Shown here: one piece after another, positions 14,658-23,335 of the stretch
Layout: each line of letters starts with the position of its first letter
How positions within the stretch are numbered: position 1 is the stretch's first letter
Source of the DNA: Bacteroidota bacterium
Lineage (GTDB): Bacteria > Bacteroidota > Bacteroidia > Bacteroidales > PUMT01
Reading direction: 5' to 3'
DNA length: 64,000 nucleotides
Assembly (NCBI GenBank): GCA_003554865.1
Contig: PWHJ01000088.1
Coordinates: forward strand, 1 to 64,000
Notes under the pieces: model-generated
What the model saw: only the letters and a program-made list of their open reading frames with translations
Databases searched by the model: none
What the model was told of the DNA's origin: nothing
Position numbers and translations under genes: made by a program

Positions 14658-16025
14658 ATGATAACTATTCCACTACTTGAGGCTTGCGTTGCAGTTGGCG
14701 GACGATCCAACAAACCGGTCTCACCCCTTGATTATGTAATTAAAGTAACCCAGAATTCCAGGGAAGTTCAGTCCGGTACCCTCTTTGTTGCTCTCAGGGG
14801 AAACAATGCAGACGGGCATTCATTTGTTGCTGAGGCTGAAAAACTGGGGGCAGTTGCAGCGGTGGTTGAATACGAAGTAAGTAATGTTGAAATGCCCCAG
14901 TTTGTTGTCCCTTCAACAGTTGAGGCCCTCGGAGATATGGCCCGGATATGGAGGGGAAGGCTCAGTATTCCCGTTATTGCAGTAACAGGAAGCGTGGGCA
15001 AGACCAGCACAAAGGAGTTGATAGCACATACTCTTTATGGCACATTTAACACACATAAAAGCCGCAAAAATTTTAATAATCAGCTTGGTGTACCAATAGA
15101 GCTGATGAGGCTTGACAGGGAGCATGAATGCTCGGTTGTTGAGTTCGGAATGCGTGATTTGAACCAGATAAATTACCTTTCAAGGATTGCAAGGCCCGCA
15201 TTTGCAATAATTACAAATGTGGGGGTATCACATATTAATGTGCTTAAAACAAGAGAGAATATTGCAAGAGCGAAGGCTGAGATATTTGAGGGTGTTGATT
15301 CTGGAGGGGTTGCTATATTGAATCGGGATGATGATTTTTTTGAGTTTGTTAGCAGGTATTCCAGCTGCAGGGTTATCACCTTCGGGGAAAATAGGAAGGC
15401 AGATATAAAGATAAGTGATATTCATCTCAGCAAGGAAGCAAACCCCATATTCAGGCTCAACGGCCGGGAGGTAAACATGTCTAGTTGTGTCGGGAAGCAC
15501 CATGCATACAATGCCGCTATAGCTTATGCAGTTGCAACCGAGATGGGAGTGGACAGGGAAAGGATATTTGAAAGATTTTCAACCTTTGTTACTCCCGAAA
15601 GAAGAGGTGTTTTTTCGTATGCCAAAAACGGTGCTTTGTTGCTTGACAGCACCTACAGTGCAGCGCCCGACTCTATCAAAGCTTCCCTGTACACCCTGGC
15701 CGAGCTTTCCGGAAGAGGAAAGCGCACTGTTGCTGTAATAGGAGATATGCTTGAGCTGGGATCCCACAGCGAAGAGGCGCACAGACATATTGGGAAGTTT
15801 GTCTCGGACCTTGGAGGGATCGGCTTGCTTGTTACGGTCGGAAAGTATGCTGAGTTTATAGGCAGGGAGTCGGGTATAAAAGAGTGGCAACATTTTGAAA
15901 GTTCCGCTCCGGCTGCAAAATACCTTCTGGAAGCTGTAAAGGGAGATGAGATTGTCCTTTTGCAGGGGTCAAACAATGTTTCGCTTGATCTGGTTGTAAA
16001 TGCACTTGAGAGCGGGAGCTTATAG
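14658..16025 (+). CDS. murF: UDP-N-acetylmuramoyl-tripeptide--D-alanyl-D-alanine ligase
   Basis: MurF adds D-Ala-D-Ala to the UDP-MurNAc-tripeptide in the cytoplasm, the last soluble step of peptidoglycan precursor synthesis. The 455-residue protein has the N-terminal Mur domain (DYVIKVTQNSREVQSGTLFVAL, GNNADGHSFV), the ATP loop AVTGSVGKTSTKELI, the following RKNFNNQLGVPIELMRL typical of MurF, GKHHAYNAAIAYAVA, and the C-terminal domain with LLDSTYSAAPDSIKASL and AVIGDMLELG. It is a lone gene outside any dcw cluster. A second ATG, in another frame at 14642, opens a 12-residue reading frame that overlaps the murF start. Confidence 0.96.
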   Translation: MITIPLLEACVAVGGRSNKPVSPLDYVIKVTQNSREVQSGTLFVALRGNNADGHSFVAEAEKLGAVAAVVEYEVSNVEMPQFVVPSTVEALGDMARIWRGRLSIPVIAVTGSVGKTSTKELIAHTLYGTFNTHKSRKNFNNQLGVPIELMRLDREHECSVVEFGMRDLNQINYLSRIARPAFAIITNVGVSHINVLKTRENIARAKAEIFEGVDSGGVAILNRDDDFFEFVSRYSSCRVITFGENRKADIKISDIHLSKEANPIFRLNGREVNMSSCVGKHHAYNAAIAYAVATEMGVDRERIFERFSTFVTPERRGVFSYAKNGALLLDSTYSAAPDSIKASLYTLAELSGRGKRTVAVIGDMLELGSHSEEAHRHIGKFVSDLGGIGLLVTVGKYAEFIGRESGIKEWQHFESSAPAAKYLLEAVKGDEIVLLQGSNNVSLDLVVNALESGSL

Positions 16026-16160
16026 TTTTTAAATTAACAATTAACTGCTTTACCGGTTCTGTATAACCAATAATTGATACAGAAACTTTGGCAAAGCACC
16101 CCAGCTTTAAAATTCGATCACTAAACTTAGTGGTGTTGGATTTGTGTTCGCCGGTTCAGG

Positions 16161-16547
16161 CTATGTATGAGGTGTATCAAGTATTTCCCCCACCCTTGTA
16201 AGAAGAGTGTCAATCTCAACGGGTTTGGTCATATAATCCCACGCTCCTTTATCAAGGCAGGTCTTCTGTGTTTCCGGGTCAATTACTGCTGATACAATAA
16301 TAACAGGCATATCTTTGAACTCATTACTTGATTTTAACCTGTCCAGCATATCGTATCCGTTAACTCCGGGCATAAGAAGATCCAGAAGGATTAGATCAGG
16401 TTTTTCTGAGTGGAGTGTATCCATAGCCTGATTAACTGACTTTGCTGTGTTAACTTTCAACCCTCTTTCTTTAAGTACCGCTTCCAGCAAGACCAGATTA
16501 GTTTCTGAATCGTCTACAACTAAGATTGTTTTTGATTTTGGATCCAT
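16161..16547 (-). CDS. single-domain response regulator
   Basis: The protein is a stand-alone receiver domain with all key residues: the acidic pair in ILVVDDSETN, the phospho-accepting Asp in LILLDLLMPGVNG, the switch Ser in VIIVSA and the Lys in YMTKPVEI. I start it at MDPKSKTILVVDDSE (ATG 16547, 128 residues); an upstream ATG at 16601 would add a non-homologous tail. It is divergent from the chemosensory operon that begins with cheR at 16852, and its partner kinase is probably the local CheA or one elsewhere. Confidence 0.85.
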   Translation of the reverse strand: MDPKSKTILVVDDSETNLVLLEAVLKERGLKVNTAKSVNQAMDTLHSEKPDLILLDLLMPGVNGYDMLDRLKSSNEFKDMPVIIVSAVIDPETQKTCLDKGAWDYMTKPVEIDTLLTRVGEILDTPHT

Positions 16548-16720
16548 TTTGGTAACTGTGTGATTATTTGTTCTTGGTTGCTTTATTGTATTGGAGCACA
16601 AATAAAGATAAACAATTTGAAATGTTAAGCGGCAAAAATACCAACAAAAATTTGAATCCTTCGTACAAAAATGTATTTACAAAATTAATTTATGAAGGTG
16701 CCAACAATTCAAAATAAGGT

Positions 16721-16744
16721 TAACCGGCTTTTCAAGCCCGGTTA
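16721..16744. other. bulged hairpin in the rr-cheR intergenic region
   Basis: TAACCGGCTT (16721-16730) pairs with AAGCCCGGTTA (16734-16744) with one bulged C and a three-base loop. It lies between divergent genes, 108 bases before cheR, so it may act in the cheR leader RNA or as a DNA-binding site. Its role is unknown. Confidence 0.3.
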
Positions 16745-16851
16745 CTGGTGGTTTTAATGAAGGAATTTTTGTGAAAAATTATGAATCAGGACTTATTATA
16801 ATATAATAATTTTCGCCGGTGTTAAAGAGATAATTATCTAAGGTTTATTCA

Positions 16852-17706
16852 ATGGAAACAGAGGTTAAGGACAGGGATTTCAGACTATTTGTCAAAACGG
16901 TAAGACAGTACTCAAAATACGATTTTAGCGATTATTCCGATAAATCATTGAAGAGAATGGTTGCCAAAGTTCTCTCAGACAACAAAACCGATATTAATAC
17001 CCTTCTTTGTAATATCAGCAATAACAGGGAATACCTTGATAATATAATAAATAAGCTGACTGTTACCACTACAGAGCTGTTTCGTGATCCGTTGGTCTGG
17101 AAATATCTTCGTAAAAATGTTTTGCCGGGACTAAAAACATGGTCGACTATAAATATCTGGCATGCGGGGTGTTCGGCAGGTCAGGAGGTTTACTCGATGC
17201 TTATCCTTCTTAATGAGGCCGGAATGTTGGAGAGAGCCAGGATTATTGCGACCGACATCAATTCAGAGGTTCTCGGGATAGCGAGGTCCGGAAAATACAG
17301 ATACAGTTTTAATAAAGGTTACCTGGATAATTTTGACCTGGTAATGGGGAACAAAGGCGATAAGAGTGATGGTGTAACGCATGTCCCCTATTCCAGATAT
17401 CTTGATATTGACAGTGAACTTGACACTATTTCAATAAAACCCTTCCTTTTGGAGAAGCCTGTTTTTAAAAGGCATGACCTGGTTGCCGGTGAAATAACCT
17501 TTCCGGGTAAATTTGACCTTGTAATATGCAGGAATGTGGTTATCTATTTTAATTACTCACTGCAGAGCCGTATTTTTGAAATGTTTTACAATCACCTTCA
17601 CCCCGGAGGCTTCCTTGTAATTGGCAATCATGAAAAAATTGCCGCTCCGGTATCAGACCGGTTCATAAAGACAGGCCGTACTTATAAAAAGGCCGTTACA
17701 TTTTGA
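16852..17706 (+). CDS. cheR: CheR-family protein methyltransferase (first copy)
   Basis: CheR methylates receptor glutamates using SAM. The 284-residue product keeps the key motifs, though with changes: TTTELFRDPLVWKYL, a SAM-binding WHAGCSAGQEVYS (usual form WSAGCSTGEEPYS), IIATDINSEVLGIA and LVICRNVVIYFN. The N-terminal helical domain (residues 8-75) is short and lacks the positively charged alpha-2 pattern of receptor-binding CheR. An active methyltransferase of altered target choice is likely. It opens the first large plus-strand operon of the chemosensory cluster, and a hairpin or Fnr-like palindrome follows directly. Confidence 0.85.
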   Translation: METEVKDRDFRLFVKTVRQYSKYDFSDYSDKSLKRMVAKVLSDNKTDINTLLCNISNNREYLDNIINKLTVTTTELFRDPLVWKYLRKNVLPGLKTWSTINIWHAGCSAGQEVYSMLILLNEAGMLERARIIATDINSEVLGIARSGKYRYSFNKGYLDNFDLVMGNKGDKSDGVTHVPYSRYLDIDSELDTISIKPFLLEKPVFKRHDLVAGEITFPGKFDLVICRNVVIYFNYSLQSRIFEMFYNHLHPGGFLVIGNHEKIAAPVSDRFIKTGRTYKKAVTF

Positions 17707-17708
17707 AG

Positions 17709-17724
17709 GATGATCTCAATCATC
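17709..17724. promoter_or_regulatory. Fnr-like palindrome, or short terminator, after cheR
   Basis: GATGATCTCAATCATC contains TGAT-N4-ATCA, the same pattern and the same flanking G/C as the third repeat upstream of the 31970 operon. It lies 64 bases before the TACTTTTG box of the next gene. It could also be a small terminator hairpin, since TTTT follows. An isolated 8-base match is expected about once by chance in a window this size. Confidence 0.35.
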
Positions 17725-17779
17725 TTTTGAGAGTAATGAAGGTCATTTCCAGATTGATTAATCCTTGCCCCTTTTTGAA

Positions 17780-17787
17780 TACTTTTG
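17780..17787 (+). promoter_or_regulatory. -7 promoter element for the second CheR-like gene
   Basis: TACTTTTG matches TAnnTTTG exactly and lies 70 bases before the ATG at 17857. TTG at 17754 is 23 bases upstream of the box. Confidence 0.35.
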
Positions 17788-17856
17788 AATTTGTATATAT
17801 CCCGTTTTTTAAGTTCTGTTTGTAAATGGGATTTAGTGTTTAATAAAAGTTTCTGC

Positions 17857-18684
17857 ATGGCAAATTTAACACTGGGTGTGACCGAAGTACGGGAAATAAC
17901 TGCGGCTCTTGCCGAAAGCGGATACCCCGATTTTACCGGGTATTCTCTTTTTTCTATTACCAGGAGACTTGAGATTGCCGGAGGTAATTGCGGTATATCT
18001 GAATCCGGCATGCTTATTTCAAAAATAAACTCAGATCCTCTCTTTACAGATACTTTTGTTGATCATTTGATGGTTGAGACAACCGAGTTGTTCCGTGACC
18101 CTTCGGTATGGAAGCTTCTCAGAGACAATATAATCCCGGATATATTCAAAAAGAATGATCACCCTGTTTTCTGGCTGCCCGGATGCAGCACTGCCGATGA
18201 CCTGGTCTCTCTTTTTTTACTGCTTGAGGATGATAAGCTTTTTGAGAGATCTTCAATAATTGTAACCTCAATATGCGAAAAGAGACTCAAAAATATCAGG
18301 GCTGGCAGGTTTGATAACCAAAAGTTTAAGGTAAGCAATGAAAATTACAAAAAAGTTACCGGAAAAACAGATCTCTCAGGCTACCTCGATAAAGAGGAGG
18401 GCAAGCTTTACTGGAAAAAAGATATGTTGTCTGTCGCTGATTTCCTTCCCCAAAAGAGTCACCTGGAAGAACTATCCGCGCCTGTTAACTGTGTGATATT
18501 CAGGGACAAAATGATTTATTTCAACCTTGCCTTCTGCAACAGGGTGCTTGATACAATATACAATGGTCTTCACACGGGAGGATTCCTGGTAACAGGAGCA
18601 GGGGAGACTTTGGTTCATACACTTTATGATAAGTCTTTCATAAAACCGGATGAGAATGAAAATATTTTCAGAAAGATTGGATAG
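17857..18684 (+). CDS. CheR-like protein with a degenerate SAM site
   Basis: The 275-residue product aligns with its neighbour CheR over its length (VETTELFRDPSVWKLLRDNIIPDIF, GLHTGGFLVTGAGE) but the catalytic motifs have decayed. The SAM loop is FWLPGCSTADDLVSL rather than SAGCSTGEEPYS, the TDI ribose-contact motif is VTSICEKRL, and the C-R-N-V-x-I-Y-F motif is IFRDKMIYFN. It is therefore probably not a methyltransferase and may act as a binding or scaffold subunit. I start at the ATG 17857; a TTG at 17785 sits inside the promoter region. It ends two bases before the next gene (cheB). Confidence 0.75.
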   Translation: MANLTLGVTEVREITAALAESGYPDFTGYSLFSITRRLEIAGGNCGISESGMLISKINSDPLFTDTFVDHLMVETTELFRDPSVWKLLRDNIIPDIFKKNDHPVFWLPGCSTADDLVSLFLLLEDDKLFERSSIIVTSICEKRLKNIRAGRFDNQKFKVSNENYKKVTGKTDLSGYLDKEEGKLYWKKDMLSVADFLPQKSHLEELSAPVNCVIFRDKMIYFNLAFCNRVLDTIYNGLHTGGFLVTGAGETLVHTLYDKSFIKPDENENIFRKIG

Positions 18685-18686
18685 TT

Positions 18687-19265
18687 ATGTATAGGGCAAT
18701 AATAATAGGTGGATCGGCCGGGAGTTTTCAGGTAGTTGCCCGGATTCTCAGCACACTTGATAAGGATTTCCCGGTTCCTGTGCTTCTTGTCCTTCACAGG
18801 CTGAAGCATGTCAGGTCAGGTTTTGTGGAGGCTCTTTCAATAAAATCTTCTATTCCGGTAAAAGAGCCGGTTGACAAGGATTATATTAGGCCGGGTTTTA
18901 CCTGGCTTGCTCCTTCAAATTATCACTTATACGTTGAGTCAGGGAACCGGTTTGCATTATCAACCGAACCCCAGGTAAACCATTCGCGACCTTCTGTAGA
19001 TCTTTCTTTTTTTTCTGCAGCTAAGGAATACCGCCGTAACCTTGCCGGTATAATACTGTCGGGGGCCAACAAGGATGGTGCGGCAGGTCTTAAAATGGTG
19101 GGTGATATGGGAGGGACTACTATCGTGCAGGATCCTTCTGAATGCCAGGTTCCTGTTATGCCGCTGGAGTCGATGAAACTTACAAAAGTACACTATGTTT
19201 ACAATACGGAACAGATTGTCAGTTTTTTTAAAAAAATTCGGGAAAATGGGCAAAACAGGCAATGA
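18687..19265 (+). CDS. cheB: receiver-less CheB methylesterase
   Basis: CheB removes the methyl groups that CheR adds to receptors. The 192-residue protein is only the catalytic domain, without the N-terminal receiver of classical CheB. The triad is intact: Ser10 in IIIGGSAGS, His37 in LLVLHRLKH, and Asp130 in ILSGANKDGAAGL. Conserved RPGFTWLAPSNYHLYVE and RPSVDLSFFSAA follow the family pattern. Without a receiver it cannot be switched by CheA phosphorylation and may be constitutive or controlled by partners. It overlaps the next gene by 20 bases, indicating coupling. Confidence 0.9.
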   Translation: MYRAIIIGGSAGSFQVVARILSTLDKDFPVPVLLVLHRLKHVRSGFVEALSIKSSIPVKEPVDKDYIRPGFTWLAPSNYHLYVESGNRFALSTEPQVNHSRPSVDLSFFSAAKEYRRNLAGIILSGANKDGAAGLKMVGDMGGTTIVQDPSECQVPVMPLESMKLTKVHYVYNTEQIVSFFKKIRENGQNRQ

Positions 19266-20055
19266 TTGGTACCAGCCTACTGCGGCATTGTCTTTTATGC
19301 TGTTTTCTGCTTTTCTATTGTTGTTCTCATTTGGAAATGACGGTGAGGCAAGCCTGCTTACTTTTTTCTATCTGGCGCTGATACTTGTTTTAGGTATCTA
19401 CCTTTATGTTATTTCCCTGCAAAGGAGAGAAATAAAAGTTGCAGACAGGGGTGAGGTTATGCAGCAAAATGGTGAGCCTGAGGGTAATTTTTCACAGGAT
19501 GAATTCCATTCGGGTCATACGGAGGAAGAAAATGCAGAAGATGAAGTTTTTGACATAGAATTGTTTATGGATGAGCTTTTGAAAAACAGGAATGACGAAG
19601 AAGCTTCCGAAGCTTTAATGGAGAGGTTTCTCTCGGCTGCAGCCAATAAGTTTGAAGCAGTTCAGGGGATTGTGTATCTAAAGGATAATGATGGTGACAC
19701 CTTTTCCTGTGCAGCATCCTATGCTTTCTATTCTGACAATTCACCCGCCTCTTTTGAGAAGGGTGTCACATTGCCGGGACAGGTGGCTAAAAACCAGGAA
19801 ATACTTAATATAGACAATATCCCTGAGGGATATATGACTGTTTTGAGCGGTCTGGGAGAAAGCCGGCCTCGCCACCTGCTTATCGCTCCTTTTGTTTGGC
19901 AGGGTGAAACGGTTGCAGTAACAGAGATCGCATCCTTCAAACCTTTTACCGGAGAAGCTGAGCGGTTCTTTTTAAAGGCAGGGAGGATTTTAAGTAAAGA
20001 GATAACACTACGAGAAAGCAATAAAAATGAGTACTTAACTTATGATTACAATTGA
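19246..20055 (+). CDS. membrane-anchored GAF-domain protein
   Basis: The 269-residue product has two N-terminal membrane helices (residues 10-32 and 36-55), an acidic linker (EEENAEDEVFDIEL) and a GAF domain from about residue 120. The GAF region (FEAVQGIVYLKDNDGDTFSCAASYAFY, NIDNIPEGYMTVLSGLGESRPRHLLIAPF) resembles those of the neighbouring proteins at 20042 and 43527. There is no output domain, so it probably modulates a partner. Start MGKTGNDWYQ at 19246 is chosen; it lies within the end of cheB. Overlap of 14 bases with the phosphatase gene. Confidence 0.75.
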   Translation: MGKTGNDWYQPTAALSFMLFSAFLLLFSFGNDGEASLLTFFYLALILVLGIYLYVISLQRREIKVADRGEVMQQNGEPEGNFSQDEFHSGHTEEENAEDEVFDIELFMDELLKNRNDEEASEALMERFLSAAANKFEAVQGIVYLKDNDGDTFSCAASYAFYSDNSPASFEKGVTLPGQVAKNQEILNIDNIPEGYMTVLSGLGESRPRHLLIAPFVWQGETVAVTEIASFKPFTGEAERFFLKAGRILSKEITLRESNKNEYLTYDYN

Positions 20056-22648
20056 CCTTGATAAGGGAAGGCTTAATGATGTTATTTTACGGACAGGCAT
20101 AACAGTTGCCGCCACATTTGTATTGGTATTGCTGGTCTGGTCGGTAACTTTTGCAGGTTCGGGATACAGTTTTACTACTGATACCCTGAGAAAAATTCAC
20201 ATTGAATATCCTGGCTTCTGGTTTCTCTCAATGCTGCCTTTGACTGTAGGGCTTGCAGCTTTTGGATTTCTTTTCAGATCAGAGAGAGGACGGGAAAAGC
20301 TTTTGTGTGAACTGGAGGAGAAAAACCGCAGCATAAGAAAAAATGCTGCTTTTGCCCAAAGAATAGGCGAGGGTGATTTTAATGCAAGCCTGGATCTGGA
20401 ATTCAGGGATGATGATCTGGGCAGGTCACTATTGCTGATGAGGGATAATTTGCTGGAAAATAAGAGAAGGGAGGAGGAGCAGAACTGGATTGCCGAAGGT
20501 AAGGATATAATTGCAAATATCTTAAGACTTCATAATAGTATTGACAAGCTTTCAATTGAGGTGGTAAGGCAGCTGATAAGTTATGTCAATGCAATACAGG
20601 GTGCTTTTTACATATATAATGAAGAGAGTGCCAATCTTTTGAGCGTTGCCACTTTTGCATACAACAGGAGAAAATACGTAAACCAGGAATTCAGTATTGG
20701 CCAGGGGCTGATTGGCCAGTGTGCTTATGAAAGGGATATTATATACCGTACAGAAATTCCGGAGGATTATGTAACTATAACTTCGGGTATACTTGGCGAT
20801 AAAAAACCCGGCAGCCTTCTAATAGTGCCCCTGATAACAGATGAAAAGCTTCAGGGAATTCTTGAGTTTGCCTGGCTGGACAATGAGATACCTGAGCGTA
20901 CCATTACCTACATGCGTGAACTTGGTGAGATTATTGCAAGAACAGTATTTAACCTGAATATTAACAAGAAGACTGAAAAGCTTTTACAGGAATCCCGGCA
21001 GATGACCCAGGAGTTAACAGAGAATGAGGAGGCATTGAGGCAAAGTGCCGAGGAAATGAGAGCAACACATGAAGAACTGGAGAAATCAAACGAGAGACTT
21101 GAGATGCAGGTTGAGGAGGTGGAAAAAGCGAAGAAAAGACTGCACTCTCTTCTTGAGAATGCCTCGGAGATCATAACGATCTACGATCAGAATATGAAAA
21201 TGATATATGAGAGTCCCTCAGTATTAAGAATTCTGGGATACACTCCCGAAGAAATGATGGAGGGTAAGGATTTTGAGCGTTTAACCCCGAAGGGTGAGAG
21301 TGAGTTTAAGAGTATGTTCAACAAGCTTATCAAGGATCCTTCCGGGGCAATAACAATAAATTATACATATATAAGGAAGGATGGGAAGAAGATATACCTT
21401 GAAACAACAGGAAGGAACTTTTTACATGATCCGGCAATAAAGGGTATCATAATTAACACCCGGGATATAACAGAGAGGGTAAGGGCAGAAAAGGAGGAGA
21501 GGCTGAGGTCGAAAATGCAGGCACTATCCGAGAACAGTCTTGATATGATAGTGCGTATTGGCACAACAGGAAAATTCTTTTATGCCAATCCTGTTATTGA
21601 GAGGTATACCGGACTTGTGCCTGCAGAGGTAATAAACAGAACCATAAATGAGGTTAAACTTAACGATATGTTGTTCAACTTTTTCAAGGATGCTATTAAG
21701 CGGATAAAAACATCTTCCGAAAAAGTTGATTCTGAACTTACCATTGAGACTCCCGACGGAGAGAGGATAATGCGTTTGAATGCAATACCCGAATATAATG
21801 AAAATGAACTGGAAACAATTTTGTTTGTAGGTCACGATATTACCAAAGCCAAACAGATTGAGCTGCTTATACAGGAGAAGAACAAGAAGATTACCGAAAG
21901 TATAAATTACGCAGAACGTATTCAGGGTGCTATATTGCCGGACACATCGTTTATAAGGGATTTTCTGCCAAATTCATTTATTTTCTATGAGCCGCGGGAT
22001 GTTGTAAGCGGTGACTTTCCCTGGTTCTTCCAGAAAAATGAGAACCTCTATATTGCTGCCGTAGATTGTACAGGTCACGGTGTTCCGGGAGCACTTATAT
22101 CTTTTATAGGATATTTTCTTCTTAATAATATAGTTGATCATGAAAGAGAGTTGTCGGCAGCCGGGATACTGGACGAACTTCATAGACAGGTGCGCCAAAC
22201 TCTGAAACAGGAAAAGGCTGATGCAAATGCGTGCGATGGTATGGATATAGCTCTTATAAAAATAGCAATGGGCAAAAACCGGGTAGAATTTGCGGGTGCA
22301 CACCGGCCGCTATATATGTTAAGGGATGAGGAGCTGATCCAGTATAAGGGTGACAGAAAAGCTATTGGAGGGATTCCTCACCGAAAGAAGCCGGAAAAAG
22401 ATTTTACCAATCATGAGATTAAGATTCTCAAAGGTGACAAGGCTTTTGTCTTTTCTGACGGGTTACCTGATCAGATAGGAGGCCCGGAGGGGAAAAAATA
22501 TGGTCCGCGGCGCATAAGGGAGACAATAACAGGGAATAAAGACTTTACCATGGAGGAGTATAACCAGCATTTTGCGGTGGATTACAGGCAATGGAAGGGT
22601 GATAACAAACAGATTGACGATATTTTAATGATAGGAATTGAATTCTGA
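20042..22648 (+). CDS. membrane GAF-PAS-PAS-PP2C serine phosphatase (SiaA/RsbU-like)
   Basis: The 868-residue protein has two N-terminal membrane helices (about 13-36 and 57-78), a GAF domain (about 155-310), a coiled coil, two PAS domains (about 366-480 and 490-605) and a C-terminal PP2C/SpoIIE phosphatase. The phosphatase metal residues are present: RDVVSGDFPWFF, VDCTGHGVPGALIS, FSDGLPDQIGG and IDDILMIGIEF. Such enzymes dephosphorylate Ser/Thr on small regulators in partner-switching systems. With the SiaB- and SiaC-like genes immediately after, the likely target is phospho-SiaC. The inputs are unknown. Confidence 0.9.
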   Translation: MITIDLDKGRLNDVILRTGITVAATFVLVLLVWSVTFAGSGYSFTTDTLRKIHIEYPGFWFLSMLPLTVGLAAFGFLFRSERGREKLLCELEEKNRSIRKNAAFAQRIGEGDFNASLDLEFRDDDLGRSLLLMRDNLLENKRREEEQNWIAEGKDIIANILRLHNSIDKLSIEVVRQLISYVNAIQGAFYIYNEESANLLSVATFAYNRRKYVNQEFSIGQGLIGQCAYERDIIYRTEIPEDYVTITSGILGDKKPGSLLIVPLITDEKLQGILEFAWLDNEIPERTITYMRELGEIIARTVFNLNINKKTEKLLQESRQMTQELTENEEALRQSAEEMRATHEELEKSNERLEMQVEEVEKAKKRLHSLLENASEIITIYDQNMKMIYESPSVLRILGYTPEEMMEGKDFERLTPKGESEFKSMFNKLIKDPSGAITINYTYIRKDGKKIYLETTGRNFLHDPAIKGIIINTRDITERVRAEKEERLRSKMQALSENSLDMIVRIGTTGKFFYANPVIERYTGLVPAEVINRTINEVKLNDMLFNFFKDAIKRIKTSSEKVDSELTIETPDGERIMRLNAIPEYNENELETILFVGHDITKAKQIELLIQEKNKKITESINYAERIQGAILPDTSFIRDFLPNSFIFYEPRDVVSGDFPWFFQKNENLYIAAVDCTGHGVPGALISFIGYFLLNNIVDHERELSAAGILDELHRQVRQTLKQEKADANACDGMDIALIKIAMGKNRVEFAGAHRPLYMLRDEELIQYKGDRKAIGGIPHRKKPEKDFTNHEIKILKGDKAFVFSDGLPDQIGGPEGKKYGPRRIRETITGNKDFTMEEYNQHFAVDYRQWKGDNKQIDDILMIGIEF

Positions 22649-22744
22649 AACAGCCGGCGATTACTGCCAGGTGGTTTGGAGGTATAAGGAGCACAGTATG
22701 TATTTTATAATAGTAAACATTATTTATTAAAAAAAAATGTTATC

Positions 22745-23323
22745 ATGACAAGAGATAAGAATCTTACTGGCTTTCTGGAGTTTGTCTACGAGTTCTACAA
22801 AACCATGAAAGCACATGAAATTACTCTGGTGTATGAAGGAGAGATCACTCACCAGATTACGAAAGCGTTTACTTCGCTTACCGGCTCCAACATGTCCAAG
22901 GAAATGGAATCTGACAATGTACAAAGAAAAGTGTTTCATGTTATGGTTGAGTGCCTTCAGAATATTAGCAAACATGCCGACACATTTGCAAAGAACGATT
23001 TTCTTTATTCCGGCAGGGGTATATTCCTGGTAAGCAAGGCAAAGGAGGAGTATAATGTTACCACCGGAAATGTAATAGATAATAACAAAATTGAAGAGAT
23101 TACCTCTTTACTGGAGCAAATCAACAGTCTTAACAAGGAAGGGCTAAAGGAGCTTTACAAAAACCAAATGAAAGAGGGAAGGCTTTCGGAAAAAGGCGGA
23201 GCCGGACTGGGGTTTATAGATATTGCCCGTAAGACCGGGAAAAAGCTGATATATGATTTTCACCCGGTATCAGAGACAGCCTCGTTTTTTTTATTAACAT
23301 CAACGATTTCAAGAACTTTATAA
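22745..23323 (+). CDS. SiaB-family protein kinase
   Basis: In Pseudomonas aeruginosa SiaB phosphorylates SiaC on threonine. This 192-residue protein shows the family pattern: KVFHVMVECLQNISKHAD, resembling the N-box of GHKL ATPases, and EKGGAGLGFIDIARKTGKKL, resembling the second glycine box. The gene starts 96 bases after the PP2C phosphatase and 12 bases before the SiaC-like gene, the same functional trio as siaA-siaB-siaC. Activity and target are inferred by family and neighbours. Confidence 0.85.
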   Translation: MTRDKNLTGFLEFVYEFYKTMKAHEITLVYEGEITHQITKAFTSLTGSNMSKEMESDNVQRKVFHVMVECLQNISKHADTFAKNDFLYSGRGIFLVSKAKEEYNVTTGNVIDNNKIEEITSLLEQINSLNKEGLKELYKNQMKEGRLSEKGGAGLGFIDIARKTGKKLIYDFHPVSETASFFLLTSTISRTL

Positions 23324-23335
23324 ATTTTATTTATT

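Noticed and set aside
16120-16133. CACTAA-AC-TTAGTG hairpin after murF as a terminator
   Set aside because: The stem is only six A/T-rich pairs and is not followed by a T run.
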